Shown here: one piece after another, positions 24,887-33,414 of the stretch
Layout of the letters: the number at the start of each line of letters is the position of its first letter
Numbering within the stretch: position 1 is the first letter of the stretch
Source: Streptomyces pseudovenezuelae
Lineage (GTDB): Bacteria > Actinomycetota > Actinomycetes > Streptomycetales > Streptomycetaceae
Reading direction: 5' to 3'
Assembly (NCBI RefSeq): GCF_029892565.1
Contig: NZ_JARXVH010000005.1
Location: forward strand, 248,001-312,000
DNA length: 64,000 nt
Position numbers and translations under genes: made by a program
Notes under the pieces: generated by a model
Told to the model about the DNA's origin: nothing
Seen by the model: only the letters and a program-made list of their open reading frames with translations
The model's database searches: none

Positions 24887-25320
24887 GCGGGGTGACCGGC
24901 GGTGGCCGGGTACTGAGTCTGGACACGCTGGTCCGTGTCCAGCGGGGGCTGTGCACGCCGGCCGGGTCGCGGCGACTGCCGTTGCCCGCCGGTATGACGG
25001 CTCCCCTCGGCTGCGACGCGGTGGCGGCGCCGGCCGAGTTCGGTCCGCTGGTGCTGCCACGACTGCCACGGGTGGGGTGCGTCTACGCCGACGAGGCGCA
25101 CTGGTGGTGGCTCGTGCCGTCCGACTCCGATTACGCCCTGGAGTGGCCGGCGCCCGCGCAGTACACCGCCGGGGCGGTAGTTCCGGACGCCCCGGCGGTC
25201 CCCGGCCTGATCCACAAGCCGGACGGCACGCTCCCCTACACCCCGCCGATCCCCCTGTACCTGGCCCTGTGCCGGGTCACGGGGACCACGCCGACCTGGT
25301 CACGGCCGGTCAGCGCCTGA
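24883..25320 (+). CDS. hypothetical protein coupled to the AbaA-like ATPase
   Basis: The 145-residue protein starts at a GTG overlapping the ATPase stop by 4 nt, so it is likely translated with it. It shows a hydrophobic, Trp-rich centre (CVYADEAHWWWLVPSDSDYALEWP) and a Pro-rich C-terminus ending YLALCRVTGTTPTW. No membrane segment or named domain was recognised. Similar proteins accompany AbaA-like ATPases in Streptomyces; their function is not known to me. Confidence 0.7.
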   Translation: MSGVTGGGRVLSLDTLVRVQRGLCTPAGSRRLPLPAGMTAPLGCDAVAAPAEFGPLVLPRLPRVGCVYADEAHWWWLVPSDSDYALEWPAPAQYTAGAVVPDAPAVPGLIHKPDGTLPYTPPIPLYLALCRVTGTTPTWSRPVSA

Positions 25321-25384
25321 CGCTCCGCTGAGGGAGGCCGGGCGGGCGGCGCAGGGGGCCGCTCCGCCGGAAGGCCTCGCCGGT

Positions 25385-25421
25385 GGTTCCTTCGGCTTCG
25401 CTCGGGGAAGCCGAAGGAACC
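25385..25421. terminator. strong hairpin downstream of the AbaA-like operon
   Basis: GGTTCCTTCGGCTTC at 25385-25399 pairs perfectly over 15 bp with GAAGCCGAAGGAACC at 25407-25421 around a 7-nt loop. There is no T-run directly after it, so it may work as a U-less actinobacterial terminator or an mRNA stabiliser. Confidence 0.8.
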
Positions 25422-25433
25422 CCGCGCCGCACC

Positions 25434-25469
25434 AAGGGCCGGCGGCGGATTCGCCGACGCGGCCCTTTC
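25434..25469 (+). terminator. rho-independent terminator
   Basis: AAGGGCCG at 25434-25441 pairs with CGGCCCTT at 25460-25467, with an inner CGGCG/CGCCG stem, followed by a TTTCT tract. With the hairpin just upstream it forms a double terminator before the ABC transporter gene. Confidence 0.8.
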
Positions 25470-25632
25470 TGCTTCTCCCGCCTTCTTCCGGCGCCACCCA
25501 TCCCGCCCGCACGGCGTACGCCCGCGCGTCACTCCCCTCTTGTCTCGCGCCCTCCCCTGCCCACCTCCGTCCCGCGATAGTTGCCCTTCGTCGACGGGAG
25601 TCGGCAGGGCTGCGGATCGGGGGAAGACGGCG

Positions 25633-27588
25633 TTGGCCAAGAAGCAGGACAAGGGTGATCCCGAGGTCTCCGAGTCGGAGCGGCTGCTCTTCGGCGGACC
25701 GTTGCGGTACGACATGGGCTGGAACCAGTACCGCGAGGCGTTCCTGGAGCTGAACTTCCGGGCGATGGTGACGCGGCTGCCGGCTCTCATGGGGTCGAGT
25801 TTCAAACTGGCGTGGCAGGCCGACCGCCGGGCCGCGCGGATCGTGATGGCGGCCGAGGTGAGCCGGGGCCTGGCCCAGGCGGTGGGTCTGCTCGCCGTCA
25901 ACAGCGTGCTGGGGCGGCTCATCTCCGGCGGCCCGATCGCCGACCGGCTGCGCGACGCGGCCCCCGCGCTGGTCGCCATGGCCGCCGTCACCCTGTTCGG
26001 GGCCCTGCTGCGAGCCGCGTCGACCTACGCCACCGGACGCCTTGAGCCCAAGGTGGAGCGCGTGGCCACCGAGCTGTATCTGGAGCGCGCGGCGGCCGTG
26101 GAGTTGGCCGCGATCGAGGACCACGCCTTCCACAAGCTGCTGGACACCGCCCAGTACGGCGCCGGCTCGGCCCGCCGGATGATCTCGTACGCCACCCGGG
26201 TCGTGAACGCCGGCATCTCGCTCATCGCGGCGGCGAGCGTCCTGACCGTGCTGCACCCCGCCCTGCTCCCGCTGCTCGCGACGATGACGCTGCCGAGCGC
26301 GTGGAGCGCGCTGACCAACGCCCGGCGCCGCTACGAGTCCTTCCACACCTGGGTCCAGCACGCCCGCGCCGGCCACCTGATCAGCGGGCTGCTGACCGAG
26401 CCGGCGGCCGCGCCCGAGATCCGTGTGCACGGCGTCGGCCCCTTCCTGCTGCGGCACTTCCGCGCCATGTCGGAGACGGCCGAGGCCGAGCAGGCCCGAC
26501 TGGCCCGGCTCGCCGCGCGCACCGGGCTGATCGCCGCGGTCTGGACGGGCCTGGCGACCGTGGCGACGTACACGACACTCGGCGGGCTGCTGCTGTCCGG
26601 GACGATGGCGCTGTCGGTGGCGGGTACGGCGGTGATCGCGATCCGGACCGGTTCGTCGAGCCTGGACAGCCTCGTCCTGGAGGTCAACGCGCTCCACGAG
26701 GAGGCGCTGTTCGTCGGCGATCTGCAGAAGCTGTACGTCGAGGCAGCCGAGCGGGCCATTCCGATCGGCGGCGACCCGCTGCCCGAGGACCCGAGGGAGA
26801 TCCACTTCGAGAACGTCACCTTCAACTACCCGGGCGAGTCCGCCCGCCCCGCCCTCGACGACATCACCCTCACCCTGCCGCTCGGCCGGATCGTGGCGCT
26901 CGTCGGCGAGAACGGCTCCGGCAAGACCACCCTGGTCAAGCTGCTCGCGGGCCTGTACACCCCGGACCGGGGCCGGATCCTGTGGGACGGCGTCGACGCG
27001 GCGACCGCGGACCGGCACGCGCTCGCCGACCGGGTCGCGATGCTGGCCCAGGACTTCAAGCGCTGGCCGTTCACGGCCCGGGTCAACGTCGCCATCGGCC
27101 GCTCCTCCGCGCCCCTCACCGAGGAGCGCATGGCCACCTCGCTCACCGAGGCGGGCGCCGAGGACGTGGTCGCGGACCTGCCGCGCGGCCTGGACACCCT
27201 GCTGGCCCGCAACTTCAGCGGCGGCCACGAGCTGTCCGGCGGCCAGTGGCAGCGGCTCGGCATCGCGCGGGCGGCCTACCGGCGCGGGAGCATCCTGATC
27301 GTGGACGAGCCGACGGCGGCCCTGGACGCGCGGGCCGAACTGGAGGTCTTCGAGAAGATCCGCGCCCTCGCCTCGGCCGGCCAGACCGTCGTCCTGATCA
27401 CCCACCGGCTGGCGTCCGTGCGCCACGCGGACCTGGTGCACGTCCTCGACCAGGGCCGGCTCGCGGAGTCCGGCACCCCCGAGGAACTACTGGCGGGCGG
27501 CGGCATCTACGCCGAGCTGTACACGCTCCAGGCGGAACAGTTCACCGCCCCGCTCCCCGCCCCGGTGCCCACCCAGAAAGGGGGCTGA
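25633..27588 (+). CDS. ABC transporter, fused membrane and ATPase domains (exporter type)
   Basis: The 651-residue half-transporter has an N-terminal transmembrane domain of six helices (residues about 50-340) and a C-terminal nucleotide-binding domain: Walker A GENGSGKTT near 433, signature LSGGQWQRLG, Walker B ILIVDEPTAAL and H-loop ITHR. This is the MsbA/lantibiotic-exporter class, working as a homodimer. The start is TTG 25633, with a GGGGGAAGA ribosome site 6 nt upstream; upstream residues in the open frame are low complexity. Substrate unknown; similar genes often export peptides or lipids. No clear operon partner follows. Confidence 0.9.
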   Translation: MAKKQDKGDPEVSESERLLFGGPLRYDMGWNQYREAFLELNFRAMVTRLPALMGSSFKLAWQADRRAARIVMAAEVSRGLAQAVGLLAVNSVLGRLISGGPIADRLRDAAPALVAMAAVTLFGALLRAASTYATGRLEPKVERVATELYLERAAAVELAAIEDHAFHKLLDTAQYGAGSARRMISYATRVVNAGISLIAAASVLTVLHPALLPLLATMTLPSAWSALTNARRRYESFHTWVQHARAGHLISGLLTEPAAAPEIRVHGVGPFLLRHFRAMSETAEAEQARLARLAARTGLIAAVWTGLATVATYTTLGGLLLSGTMALSVAGTAVIAIRTGSSSLDSLVLEVNALHEEALFVGDLQKLYVEAAERAIPIGGDPLPEDPREIHFENVTFNYPGESARPALDDITLTLPLGRIVALVGENGSGKTTLVKLLAGLYTPDRGRILWDGVDAATADRHALADRVAMLAQDFKRWPFTARVNVAIGRSSAPLTEERMATSLTEAGAEDVVADLPRGLDTLLARNFSGGHELSGGQWQRLGIARAAYRRGSILIVDEPTAALDARAELEVFEKIRALASAGQTVVLITHRLASVRHADLVHVLDQGRLAESGTPEELLAGGGIYAELYTLQAEQFTAPLPAPVPTQKGG

Positions 27589-27620
27589 CCTGGGGCCACC
27601 GCGCTCTTGCATCACCAGGT

Positions 27621-27809
27621 TCAGGCCACCGCGTCCACGGCCGCCTCGCCACCGCGCACGACCACCAGGAACGTGTCCGTCGCGAGGTCCATCACGACCT
27701 CCGCCTGCAGCCCTTCCATCCGTCGCGCCTGCGCGAACTCCTCGGCCGGCCACGAGCCCCGCGGCCCACCCGCGGGAAAGCACTCGAGCACTGTTCGCCC
27801 GTTCACCAT
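27621..27809 (-). CDS. small hypothetical protein
   Basis: A 62-residue ORF with a very good GGAGGTGCTG ribosome site before ATG 27809. It contains a Trp/Pro stretch (GGPRGSWPAEEFAQARRMEG) and ends in a hydrophobic strand pair (EVVMDLATDTFLVVVRGGEA). It resembles small conserved Streptomyces proteins of unknown function. It converges on the ABC transporter gene. Confidence 0.65.
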   Translation of the reverse strand: MVNGRTVLECFPAGGPRGSWPAEEFAQARRMEGLQAEVVMDLATDTFLVVVRGGEAAVDAVA

Positions 27810-27984
27810 CCAGCACCTCCAGAAACGTCGTCTTGCAGGAGTTCCTGTAGGAGTTAACGCCGAACCAGGGGTGAACGCCTCGCCAAGTTGCGGTTCTGAG
27901 ACGTAGTTGACACACCTCCACTGCGGAGTGTGAGGGTCCCGTCACCAACCGATCATCAACCGATCAGCAGTGATACGGAATGTG
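27810..27984. other. promoter region of the small protein gene
   Basis: 175 bp with lower GC than neighbours. It holds the upstream region of the 62-residue gene and the 3' end of the DUF899 gene's transcript. Nothing else recognised. Confidence 0.4.
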
Positions 27985-28674
27985 TCAGTCCTCGTACTCG
28001 TCGTGATACCGGACGCGTTCGCTGCCGGCCGGCGCCCCGAGCGCCGAGGCCCGCCCCGCGGGCAGTTCCCACTCCTCCTGGCGCCCCAGCGCGGTCAGAT
28101 CCAGGAAGCTGGTGGTCGGGCCGAGGCCGTCGAGTCCGCGCGCGTACGTCGAGTACGTGTGGAAGACCCGTCCCCCGTCCCGCAGGAAGCAGCTGACGCC
28201 GGGCCGGTCGAAGAGCTCCCCGTCCTCCTCCAGGGTCGCCTCGAAGTCATGGTTGAAGTCACCGCCGCAGGCCGCGTACCAGGGCAGCGTCCAGCCCATC
28301 CGCGCCTTGAACGGCAGGATCTTCGTATACGGCGCCCGGGAGACCGCCGCGAACGTCGTGCCCCGCGCCTTCAGATGCGCCAAGTGCCCGACCTGGTCGA
28401 GGAACCCCGAGCAGCTGCGGCAGCCGGCGTCCCACTCGGGCGCGAACATGAAGTGATATACGACGAGTTGGGGCCGTCCCTCGAACAGATCGGGCAGTGT
28501 GGCCTTCCCGTCGCCGCCCTCGAAGACGTACTCCTTGTCGATCTCGACCATCGGCAGTCCGCGCCGCTCGGCGTTCAGCGCGTCCCGCGCGCGGGTGGCG
28601 GCCTTCTCCTTGAGCAGCAGTTCCTCGCGCGCCGTGCGCCACTGCTCACGCGAGACGATCTCCGGAAGCGACAT
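27985..28674 (-). CDS. DUF899 family (thioredoxin-like fold) protein
   Basis: The 229-residue protein opens with IVSREQWRTAREELLLKEKA, the hallmark of DUF899, followed by the DLFEGRPQLVVYHFMFAPEW strand and the CRSCSGFLDQ segment corresponding to the thioredoxin active-site loop (CxxC). It ends in a charged tail. The family is predicted to be thioredoxin-fold oxidoreductases without an assigned role. A GGAGGGG ribosome site precedes ATG 28674. It is 57 bp downstream of the P450 gene on the same strand. Confidence 0.9.
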   Translation of the reverse strand: MSLPEIVSREQWRTAREELLLKEKAATRARDALNAERRGLPMVEIDKEYVFEGGDGKATLPDLFEGRPQLVVYHFMFAPEWDAGCRSCSGFLDQVGHLAHLKARGTTFAAVSRAPYTKILPFKARMGWTLPWYAACGGDFNHDFEATLEEDGELFDRPGVSCFLRDGGRVFHTYSTYARGLDGLGPTTSFLDLTALGRQEEWELPAGRASALGAPAGSERVRYHDEYED

Positions 28675-28731
28675 GGCCCCTCCAGTTGCAACGGTCCGTT
28701 CCGCAGTGGTGACCGAGGGGAGGGGTGGAAC

Positions 28732-29925
28732 TCATCGGTGCGGCAGAGAATTTTCCGAGTACGTCACCGGAAGCGTCGTGAGGCCGCGGGCGCGCAGCGA
28801 GCGGCGCCAGGTCGGCCGCTCGTCCGCGAGGGCGAGTTCGGGGAAGCGTTCGAGGAGGGCGGCCAGGGCGATCTCGGTCTCGGCGCGGGCCAGGGGCGCG
28901 CCCAGGCAGTAGTGGATGCCGTGGCCCAGGGCGAGATGGCCGGAGGCGTCGCGGCCGAGGTCGAGGCGGTCGGGGTCGGGGAAGCGGTCGGGATCGCGGT
29001 CGGCGGAGGCCAGGGAGACCCAGACGGTCTCGCCGGCGGGGATGGTGACGTCCCCGATGGTCACGTCCTCGACGGGGAAGCGCCGGATGCCGAACAGGGC
29101 GGGGCCCTCGTAGCGGGCGAACTCCTCGACCGCGCCCGGCAGCAGCGCCGGGTCCTTGCGCAACTCGGCGAGCTGCTCGGGGTGTTGGAGCAGGGCGAGC
29201 ACCGCGTTGCCGATGAGCTGGACCGTGTTCTCGTACCCGGCGAAGAGGATGAGGAAGGCGAGGGACATCAGCTCGTCCTCGCTGAGCCGGTCGCCCTCGT
29301 CGCGCACGGCGATCAGGTCGGAGAGCAGGTCGTCGGCGGGCTCCCGGCGCTTGTCCACCACGAGTTGGGTGAGATAACCGAGCAGCGCCACCACCGCCTG
29401 CTTGGCGGCCTCGGGCCGGGCCGGATCCGGTGCGATGAGGGCGTCGGTCCAGATGCGGAAGTCGAGGCGGTGGGTGTCCGGGACGCCGAGCAGGTCGCAG
29501 ATGACGGTGATGGGCAGGGGCGCGGTGTAGGCGGCGACCAGGTCGGCGGTGCCGTGCGGACCGAGCGCGTCGAGGAGGCGGTCGGCGGTCTGCCTGATGG
29601 GCGTGCGCAGTTGCTCGATCCGGCGGGGTGTGAAGGCGCGGCTGACGAGCCGGCGGACCCGGGTGTGGTCGGGCGGGTCCATGTTCAGCAGGTTGGCGTC
29701 GAGCGCGGGCGGCAGCGACAGTCCCTTGTAAGTCCCCGCCGTGGCATGGCGCTTGTCCAGTGACAGCCGTGGATCGGCCAGCGCCGTCCGCACGTCCTCG
29801 TACCGCGTGACCAGCCAGGCGGGTGTGCCGTCCGGACCGGCGATGCGCTGCACCGGCGAGGTGTCGCGGAGCAGCCGGTACGCGTCGTAGGGCTGGTCGA
29901 GAAGGCCTTCGGCGAGGTCGTCCAT
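28732..29925 (-). CDS. cytochrome P450 (CYP107-like)
   Basis: Heme monooxygenase of 397 residues, normal for soluble bacterial P450s. Features: I-helix oxygen-activation motif AGYENT, K-helix E-x-x-R (EEFARYEGPALF region, FGIRRFPVEDV), and the heme-ligand loop GHGIHYCLGAPLARAE with the proximal Cys near residue 347. The PPDHTRVRRLVSRAFTP N-terminal motif is typical of macrolide-type CYP107 enzymes. No ferredoxin or biosynthetic cluster lies nearby, so the substrate is open. The start ATG 29925 gives the conserved length. Confidence 0.93.
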   Translation of the reverse strand: MDDLAEGLLDQPYDAYRLLRDTSPVQRIAGPDGTPAWLVTRYEDVRTALADPRLSLDKRHATAGTYKGLSLPPALDANLLNMDPPDHTRVRRLVSRAFTPRRIEQLRTPIRQTADRLLDALGPHGTADLVAAYTAPLPITVICDLLGVPDTHRLDFRIWTDALIAPDPARPEAAKQAVVALLGYLTQLVVDKRREPADDLLSDLIAVRDEGDRLSEDELMSLAFLILFAGYENTVQLIGNAVLALLQHPEQLAELRKDPALLPGAVEEFARYEGPALFGIRRFPVEDVTIGDVTIPAGETVWVSLASADRDPDRFPDPDRLDLGRDASGHLALGHGIHYCLGAPLARAETEIALAALLERFPELALADERPTWRRSLRARGLTTLPVTYSENSLPHR

Positions 29926-30011
29926 GGGAGCAGCCTATGCGGATCGGCCGGGCATCTCGGTCACCTCCGTGACCGGATCGGCGACGCCTCAGGTGTCGTA
30001 TCAGGTGTGTG

Positions 30012-31364
30012 TCAGGTGTCGTAGTCCTGGATGCGCCGGCCGTGTCCGCGGTCGAGCAGGACGGGCAACCGCTCCCCCAACTCCCGTACCACTGAAGGGA
30101 CATCGAGGGTGAGGAGCTGCCGGTCGCGCATCAGGATCCGGCCGTCGACGATCGTCGTACGGACGTCGGAGGAGCGGGCGCTGTGCACGAGGGTGGCGGC
30201 GAGGTCGTGGACGGGCTGGGTGTGCGGGCCGGTGAGGTCGACGAGCACGAGGTCGGCGCGGCGGCCGGGGGCGAGGGTGCCGAGGGTGTCGCCGAGGCCG
30301 ACCGCGCGGGCGCTCTGGAGCGTTGCGTGGTGCAGGGCCTGACGGGAGGTCAGCCAGCGGGGGTCGCCGGTGGTGGACTTCTGGATGAGGGCGGTGAGCG
30401 CCATCGACTCCCATACGTCCAGGGAGTTGTTGGAGGCGGCGCCGTCGGTGGCGAGTCCGACGGGGATGCCGAGGTCGTGCAGGGCGCGCACGGGAGTGGT
30501 CGTGAGCCAGCCGAACTTGAGGTAGCCGCGGGGTGCGGTGGCCACCGCGGTACGGCCGCTCGCCCGTTCCAGTACCGGCAGGTCGCGGTCGATGATGCCG
30601 GTGCCGTGCGCGATGAGGACGTCCACGTCGAGGAGGCCGGTGCGTTCCAGGACCTCGATGGGGGTGACGCCGTGGCGGGCGAGGCTGGCGTCGGTCTGGT
30701 CGCGGTTCTCGGCTGCGTGGAGATGGACGGACAGGCCGTGTTCGCGGGCTAGTTCGGCGGTGGCGGTGAGGTCGGTGTCATCGACGGTGTAGGGGGCGTG
30801 CGGGGCGAGGGCGGTGGTGATGCGACCGCCGGCGCCGCCCCGGTGGCGTAGCGCGAACTCCAGTGATTTCTCCCGCCCTTGGGCACCCTGCGAGGAGAAG
30901 TACGCCTCCCCCAGATGCGCCCGCAGCCCGCACTCCTCGACCACGGCGGCCACCGCGTCCATGGAGAAGTAGTGGTCCGCGAAGCAGGTGACGCCGGCCC
31001 GGATCATCTCGGCGCAGGCGAGCCGCGCCCCCAACTCGACGTCCTTCTCGGTGAGGTTGGACTCGATCGGCCAGACGACGTCGTTGAACCACTCCTCGGT
31101 CGGCAGATCCTCCGCGACCCCGCGCAGCGCGACCATCGGCGCGTGGGTGTGGCAGTTGATCAGCCCGGGCATGGCCACCTGCCCCCGGCCGTCGATGCGC
31201 TCGACGGCCGGCGCCCCCTCGACCGCGGCGGCGGTGGTGACGGACTCGACGAGCCCGCCACGTACGACAACCGCCGCGTCCTCCTCGAACCCGATCCGTT
31301 CTTGATCGTCGTACACGAGGACGGTGCATCCGGTGATGATGAGATCGGCGGGAGACTCGGTCAT
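30012..31364 (-). CDS. amidohydrolase, MTA/SAH-deaminase-like
   Basis: The 450-residue metal-dependent hydrolase (TRZ/ATZ branch of the amidohydrolase superfamily) shows the metal-binding HTHAP (HxH) near residue 70, APHAPYTVDD, SVHLHAAEN (third His), AHGTGII and the LATDGAASNNSLDVW Asp that distinguishes S-adenosylhomocysteine/methylthioadenosine deaminases. It probably deaminates an adenosine or guanine-like compound; chlorohydrolase activity is not excluded. ATG 31364 begins MTESPADLIITGC; the frame is open upstream without conservation. It diverges from the EEP gene. Confidence 0.9.
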   Translation of the reverse strand: MTESPADLIITGCTVLVYDDQERIGFEEDAAVVVRGGLVESVTTAAAVEGAPAVERIDGRGQVAMPGLINCHTHAPMVALRGVAEDLPTEEWFNDVVWPIESNLTEKDVELGARLACAEMIRAGVTCFADHYFSMDAVAAVVEECGLRAHLGEAYFSSQGAQGREKSLEFALRHRGGAGGRITTALAPHAPYTVDDTDLTATAELAREHGLSVHLHAAENRDQTDASLARHGVTPIEVLERTGLLDVDVLIAHGTGIIDRDLPVLERASGRTAVATAPRGYLKFGWLTTTPVRALHDLGIPVGLATDGAASNNSLDVWESMALTALIQKSTTGDPRWLTSRQALHHATLQSARAVGLGDTLGTLAPGRRADLVLVDLTGPHTQPVHDLAATLVHSARSSDVRTTIVDGRILMRDRQLLTLDVPSVVRELGERLPVLLDRGHGRRIQDYDT

Positions 31365-31500
31365 CCCGCCAACGTACGACGAGGTCGTCGGCGCGCGTGA
31401 GCCGAACCGCGCATCCCGTCCTGGCCCTGTCCAGGATTCCCCCGGGCGGGGACCCTGGCCACACCACCGCCCGCCCGACGGCTCCGGAAAGAGGCCCGGC

Positions 31501-32451
31501 ATGCTCCTCGGCACCTGGAACCTGGAGAACCTCTACCGCCCCGGCGGCCCCTCGGGCCCCAAGGACAAGGCCGCCTACGACACAAAGCTCGCCGCCCTCG
31601 CGGCCGTGCTCACGGAGCTGGACCCGGGGCTGCTCGGCGTGCAGGAGGTCGGCGATCCCGAGGCGCTGGACGACCTGACCGGCCTGCTGGGCGGCACCTG
31701 GCACACCGCGCTCTCCCAGCACCCGGACGGCCGGGGCATCCGGGTCGGCTTCCTCAGCCGCACCCCGCTGGAGGTGCTCTCCGACACGAACGCGTTCCCG
31801 GCGAAACTGCGCCCCGTACAGGAGGACGACTCGGGCGCGCAGGTCGGGGCGGCGGGCCGGGGCTTCCTCGCGGTCGAGACGGTGACCGCCGCCGGCCCGC
31901 TGCGGGTGGCCGTCGCACACCTCAAGTCGAAGCTCCTGTCCTACCCGGGCAACCGCTTCTTCCCCCACGACGAGGCCGAACGCGCCCGCTACGGCGCCTA
32001 CGCCCTCTACCGCCGCGCCGCCGAGGCCACCACCCTGCGCGCCCTCGCCGACGAACTCCTGTCCGGCGACGGCCGCGAGCGGGACGTCGCCGTACTGGGC
32101 GACCTGAACGACGAGGTGCAGGCGGCGACCACCCAGATCCTGCTGGGCCCACCCGGCTCGGAGATCGGCACAGCGGGCTACGACCGCCCGGACCAGGGCG
32201 ACGCACTCCGCCTGTGGGACGTGGCCCCGCTGATCCCCGCCGACCAGCGTTACTCCCGTATCAACTCCGGCCGCCGCGAACTGATCGACCACATCCTGGT
32301 CAGCCACCGCCTGGTCCACCGGGTGACGGCGGCGGGCACGGGCCTGCCGGGCGAGGGGACGCTGCGACTGCCGTCGGTGGGGGCGGATCCGGCGGAGCGG
32401 CGGGGGGCGCCGGGCTCGGATCATGCGCCGGTGTGGGTGCGGGTGGACTAG
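31501..32451 (+). CDS. endonuclease/exonuclease/phosphatase (EEP) family protein
   Basis: The 316-residue protein starts directly with the EEP strand LLGTWNLENLY (Asn ligand), followed by GVQEVGDPE (catalytic Glu), VAVAHLKSKL, VAVLGDLNDE (Asp/Asn) and the C-terminal GSDHAPVWVRVD with the catalytic Asp-His pair, so all motifs of the DNase I-like fold are present. Members include secreted nucleases and phosphodiesterases, but no signal peptide is seen. A GAAAGAGG ribosome site precedes ATG 31501. Substrate unresolved. Confidence 0.9.
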   Translation: MLLGTWNLENLYRPGGPSGPKDKAAYDTKLAALAAVLTELDPGLLGVQEVGDPEALDDLTGLLGGTWHTALSQHPDGRGIRVGFLSRTPLEVLSDTNAFPAKLRPVQEDDSGAQVGAAGRGFLAVETVTAAGPLRVAVAHLKSKLLSYPGNRFFPHDEAERARYGAYALYRRAAEATTLRALADELLSGDGRERDVAVLGDLNDEVQAATTQILLGPPGSEIGTAGYDRPDQGDALRLWDVAPLIPADQRYSRINSGRRELIDHILVSHRLVHRVTAAGTGLPGEGTLRLPSVGADPAERRGAPGSDHAPVWVRVD

Positions 32452-32472
32452 CCCGGTGGGCGCGCGGGCCGG

Positions 32473-33249
32473 CTAGCGGGGCGCGGTGACCCTGATCTTC
32501 GACTGTCCGTGCGGGAGTTGCTCCCAGTCGTCCATGAAGCGTGCGGTCAGGCCGTGTTGGGCCGCGAGAGCGAGGAGCGTCTCGGTGCGGTAGTAGAAGT
32601 CCTCGCGCAGGACCTGGTGTTCCTCGCCCTCCGTACGGTCGAAGGTGAAGTCGAACCAGCCTCCGGGCGCCAGCACCCGCCCCACGTTGGCCAGGCACTC
32701 CTCGACGACGGGCAGCGGGGAGTGCGAGAAGACGCTGTGCGCGTGGACGACGTCGAAGTGGGCGTCGGGCAGGAAGCCAAGGGTGAGGTCGTGGACGGGC
32801 GTCAGGGTGGGGAGCCGTTTCTGGAGGCCCATCTCCACGACGGTGTCCTGCGCGGCGACGAGGATGTCGGGCGAGATGTCGATGCCGTAGTAGTGGCCGG
32901 GCTCCAGGTGCCGGATGAAGCGCCAGCCGCCGCGTAGGTTGCCGCAGCCGATCTCCAGCATGCGGTGCTCGGGCCGCAGGCCGTGGCCGACGAGGTAGTC
33001 GAACTGCATGGCGCCGAGGGCGAGCCAGCGTTCGCGGTTGCGGCTGCCGACCGCGTTGTCGGGGTCGGCGCGGGTGTCGGAGCGCATCACGGCGCGGTAG
33101 TAGGAGACGTGGTCGGGGTGGCGGTGGCTGAGCCACACGTCCCGGGCGGCGCGGGCCAGATGGCGGGGCACCCGGTCGGGATGGCGCAGGGCGTAGGTGA
33201 GGCGGTGGCCGAGGGCGGCGCGGTTGGCGGTGAGGTTCTTGGCGGGCAT
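32473..33249 (-). CDS. class I SAM-dependent methyltransferase
   Basis: The 258-residue protein has a methyltransferase core in its second half: MLEIGCGNLRGGWRFIRHL (motif I), YYGIDISPDIL (motif II), FDVVHAHSVFSHSPL (motif IV) and LAPGGWFDFTFDRT (motif V). The basic N-terminal 70 residues (HRLTYALRHPDRVPRHLARA) are helical and may bind substrate or membrane. It converges on the EEP gene and diverges from the sensor kinase. Acceptor unknown. Confidence 0.85.
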   Translation of the reverse strand: MPAKNLTANRAALGHRLTYALRHPDRVPRHLARAARDVWLSHRHPDHVSYYRAVMRSDTRADPDNAVGSRNRERWLALGAMQFDYLVGHGLRPEHRMLEIGCGNLRGGWRFIRHLEPGHYYGIDISPDILVAAQDTVVEMGLQKRLPTLTPVHDLTLGFLPDAHFDVVHAHSVFSHSPLPVVEECLANVGRVLAPGGWFDFTFDRTEGEEHQVLREDFYYRTETLLALAAQHGLTARFMDDWEQLPHGQSKIRVTAPR

Positions 33250-33414
33250 GGGGCGGGAGCCTTTCGAGGTGGCGGTGCGTGCTGTTGCCAGCCTCGGGGC
33301 GTGGACGGGGTGCGGGGTTCGGCCGACAGGCGCTGCTCCGCGGCCGCTTCGGGTGATCCGGATGTCAGCCGATCGGTTGATGCGCCGCCTTGCCGCGCGC
33401 GTTAGACACGGAGG

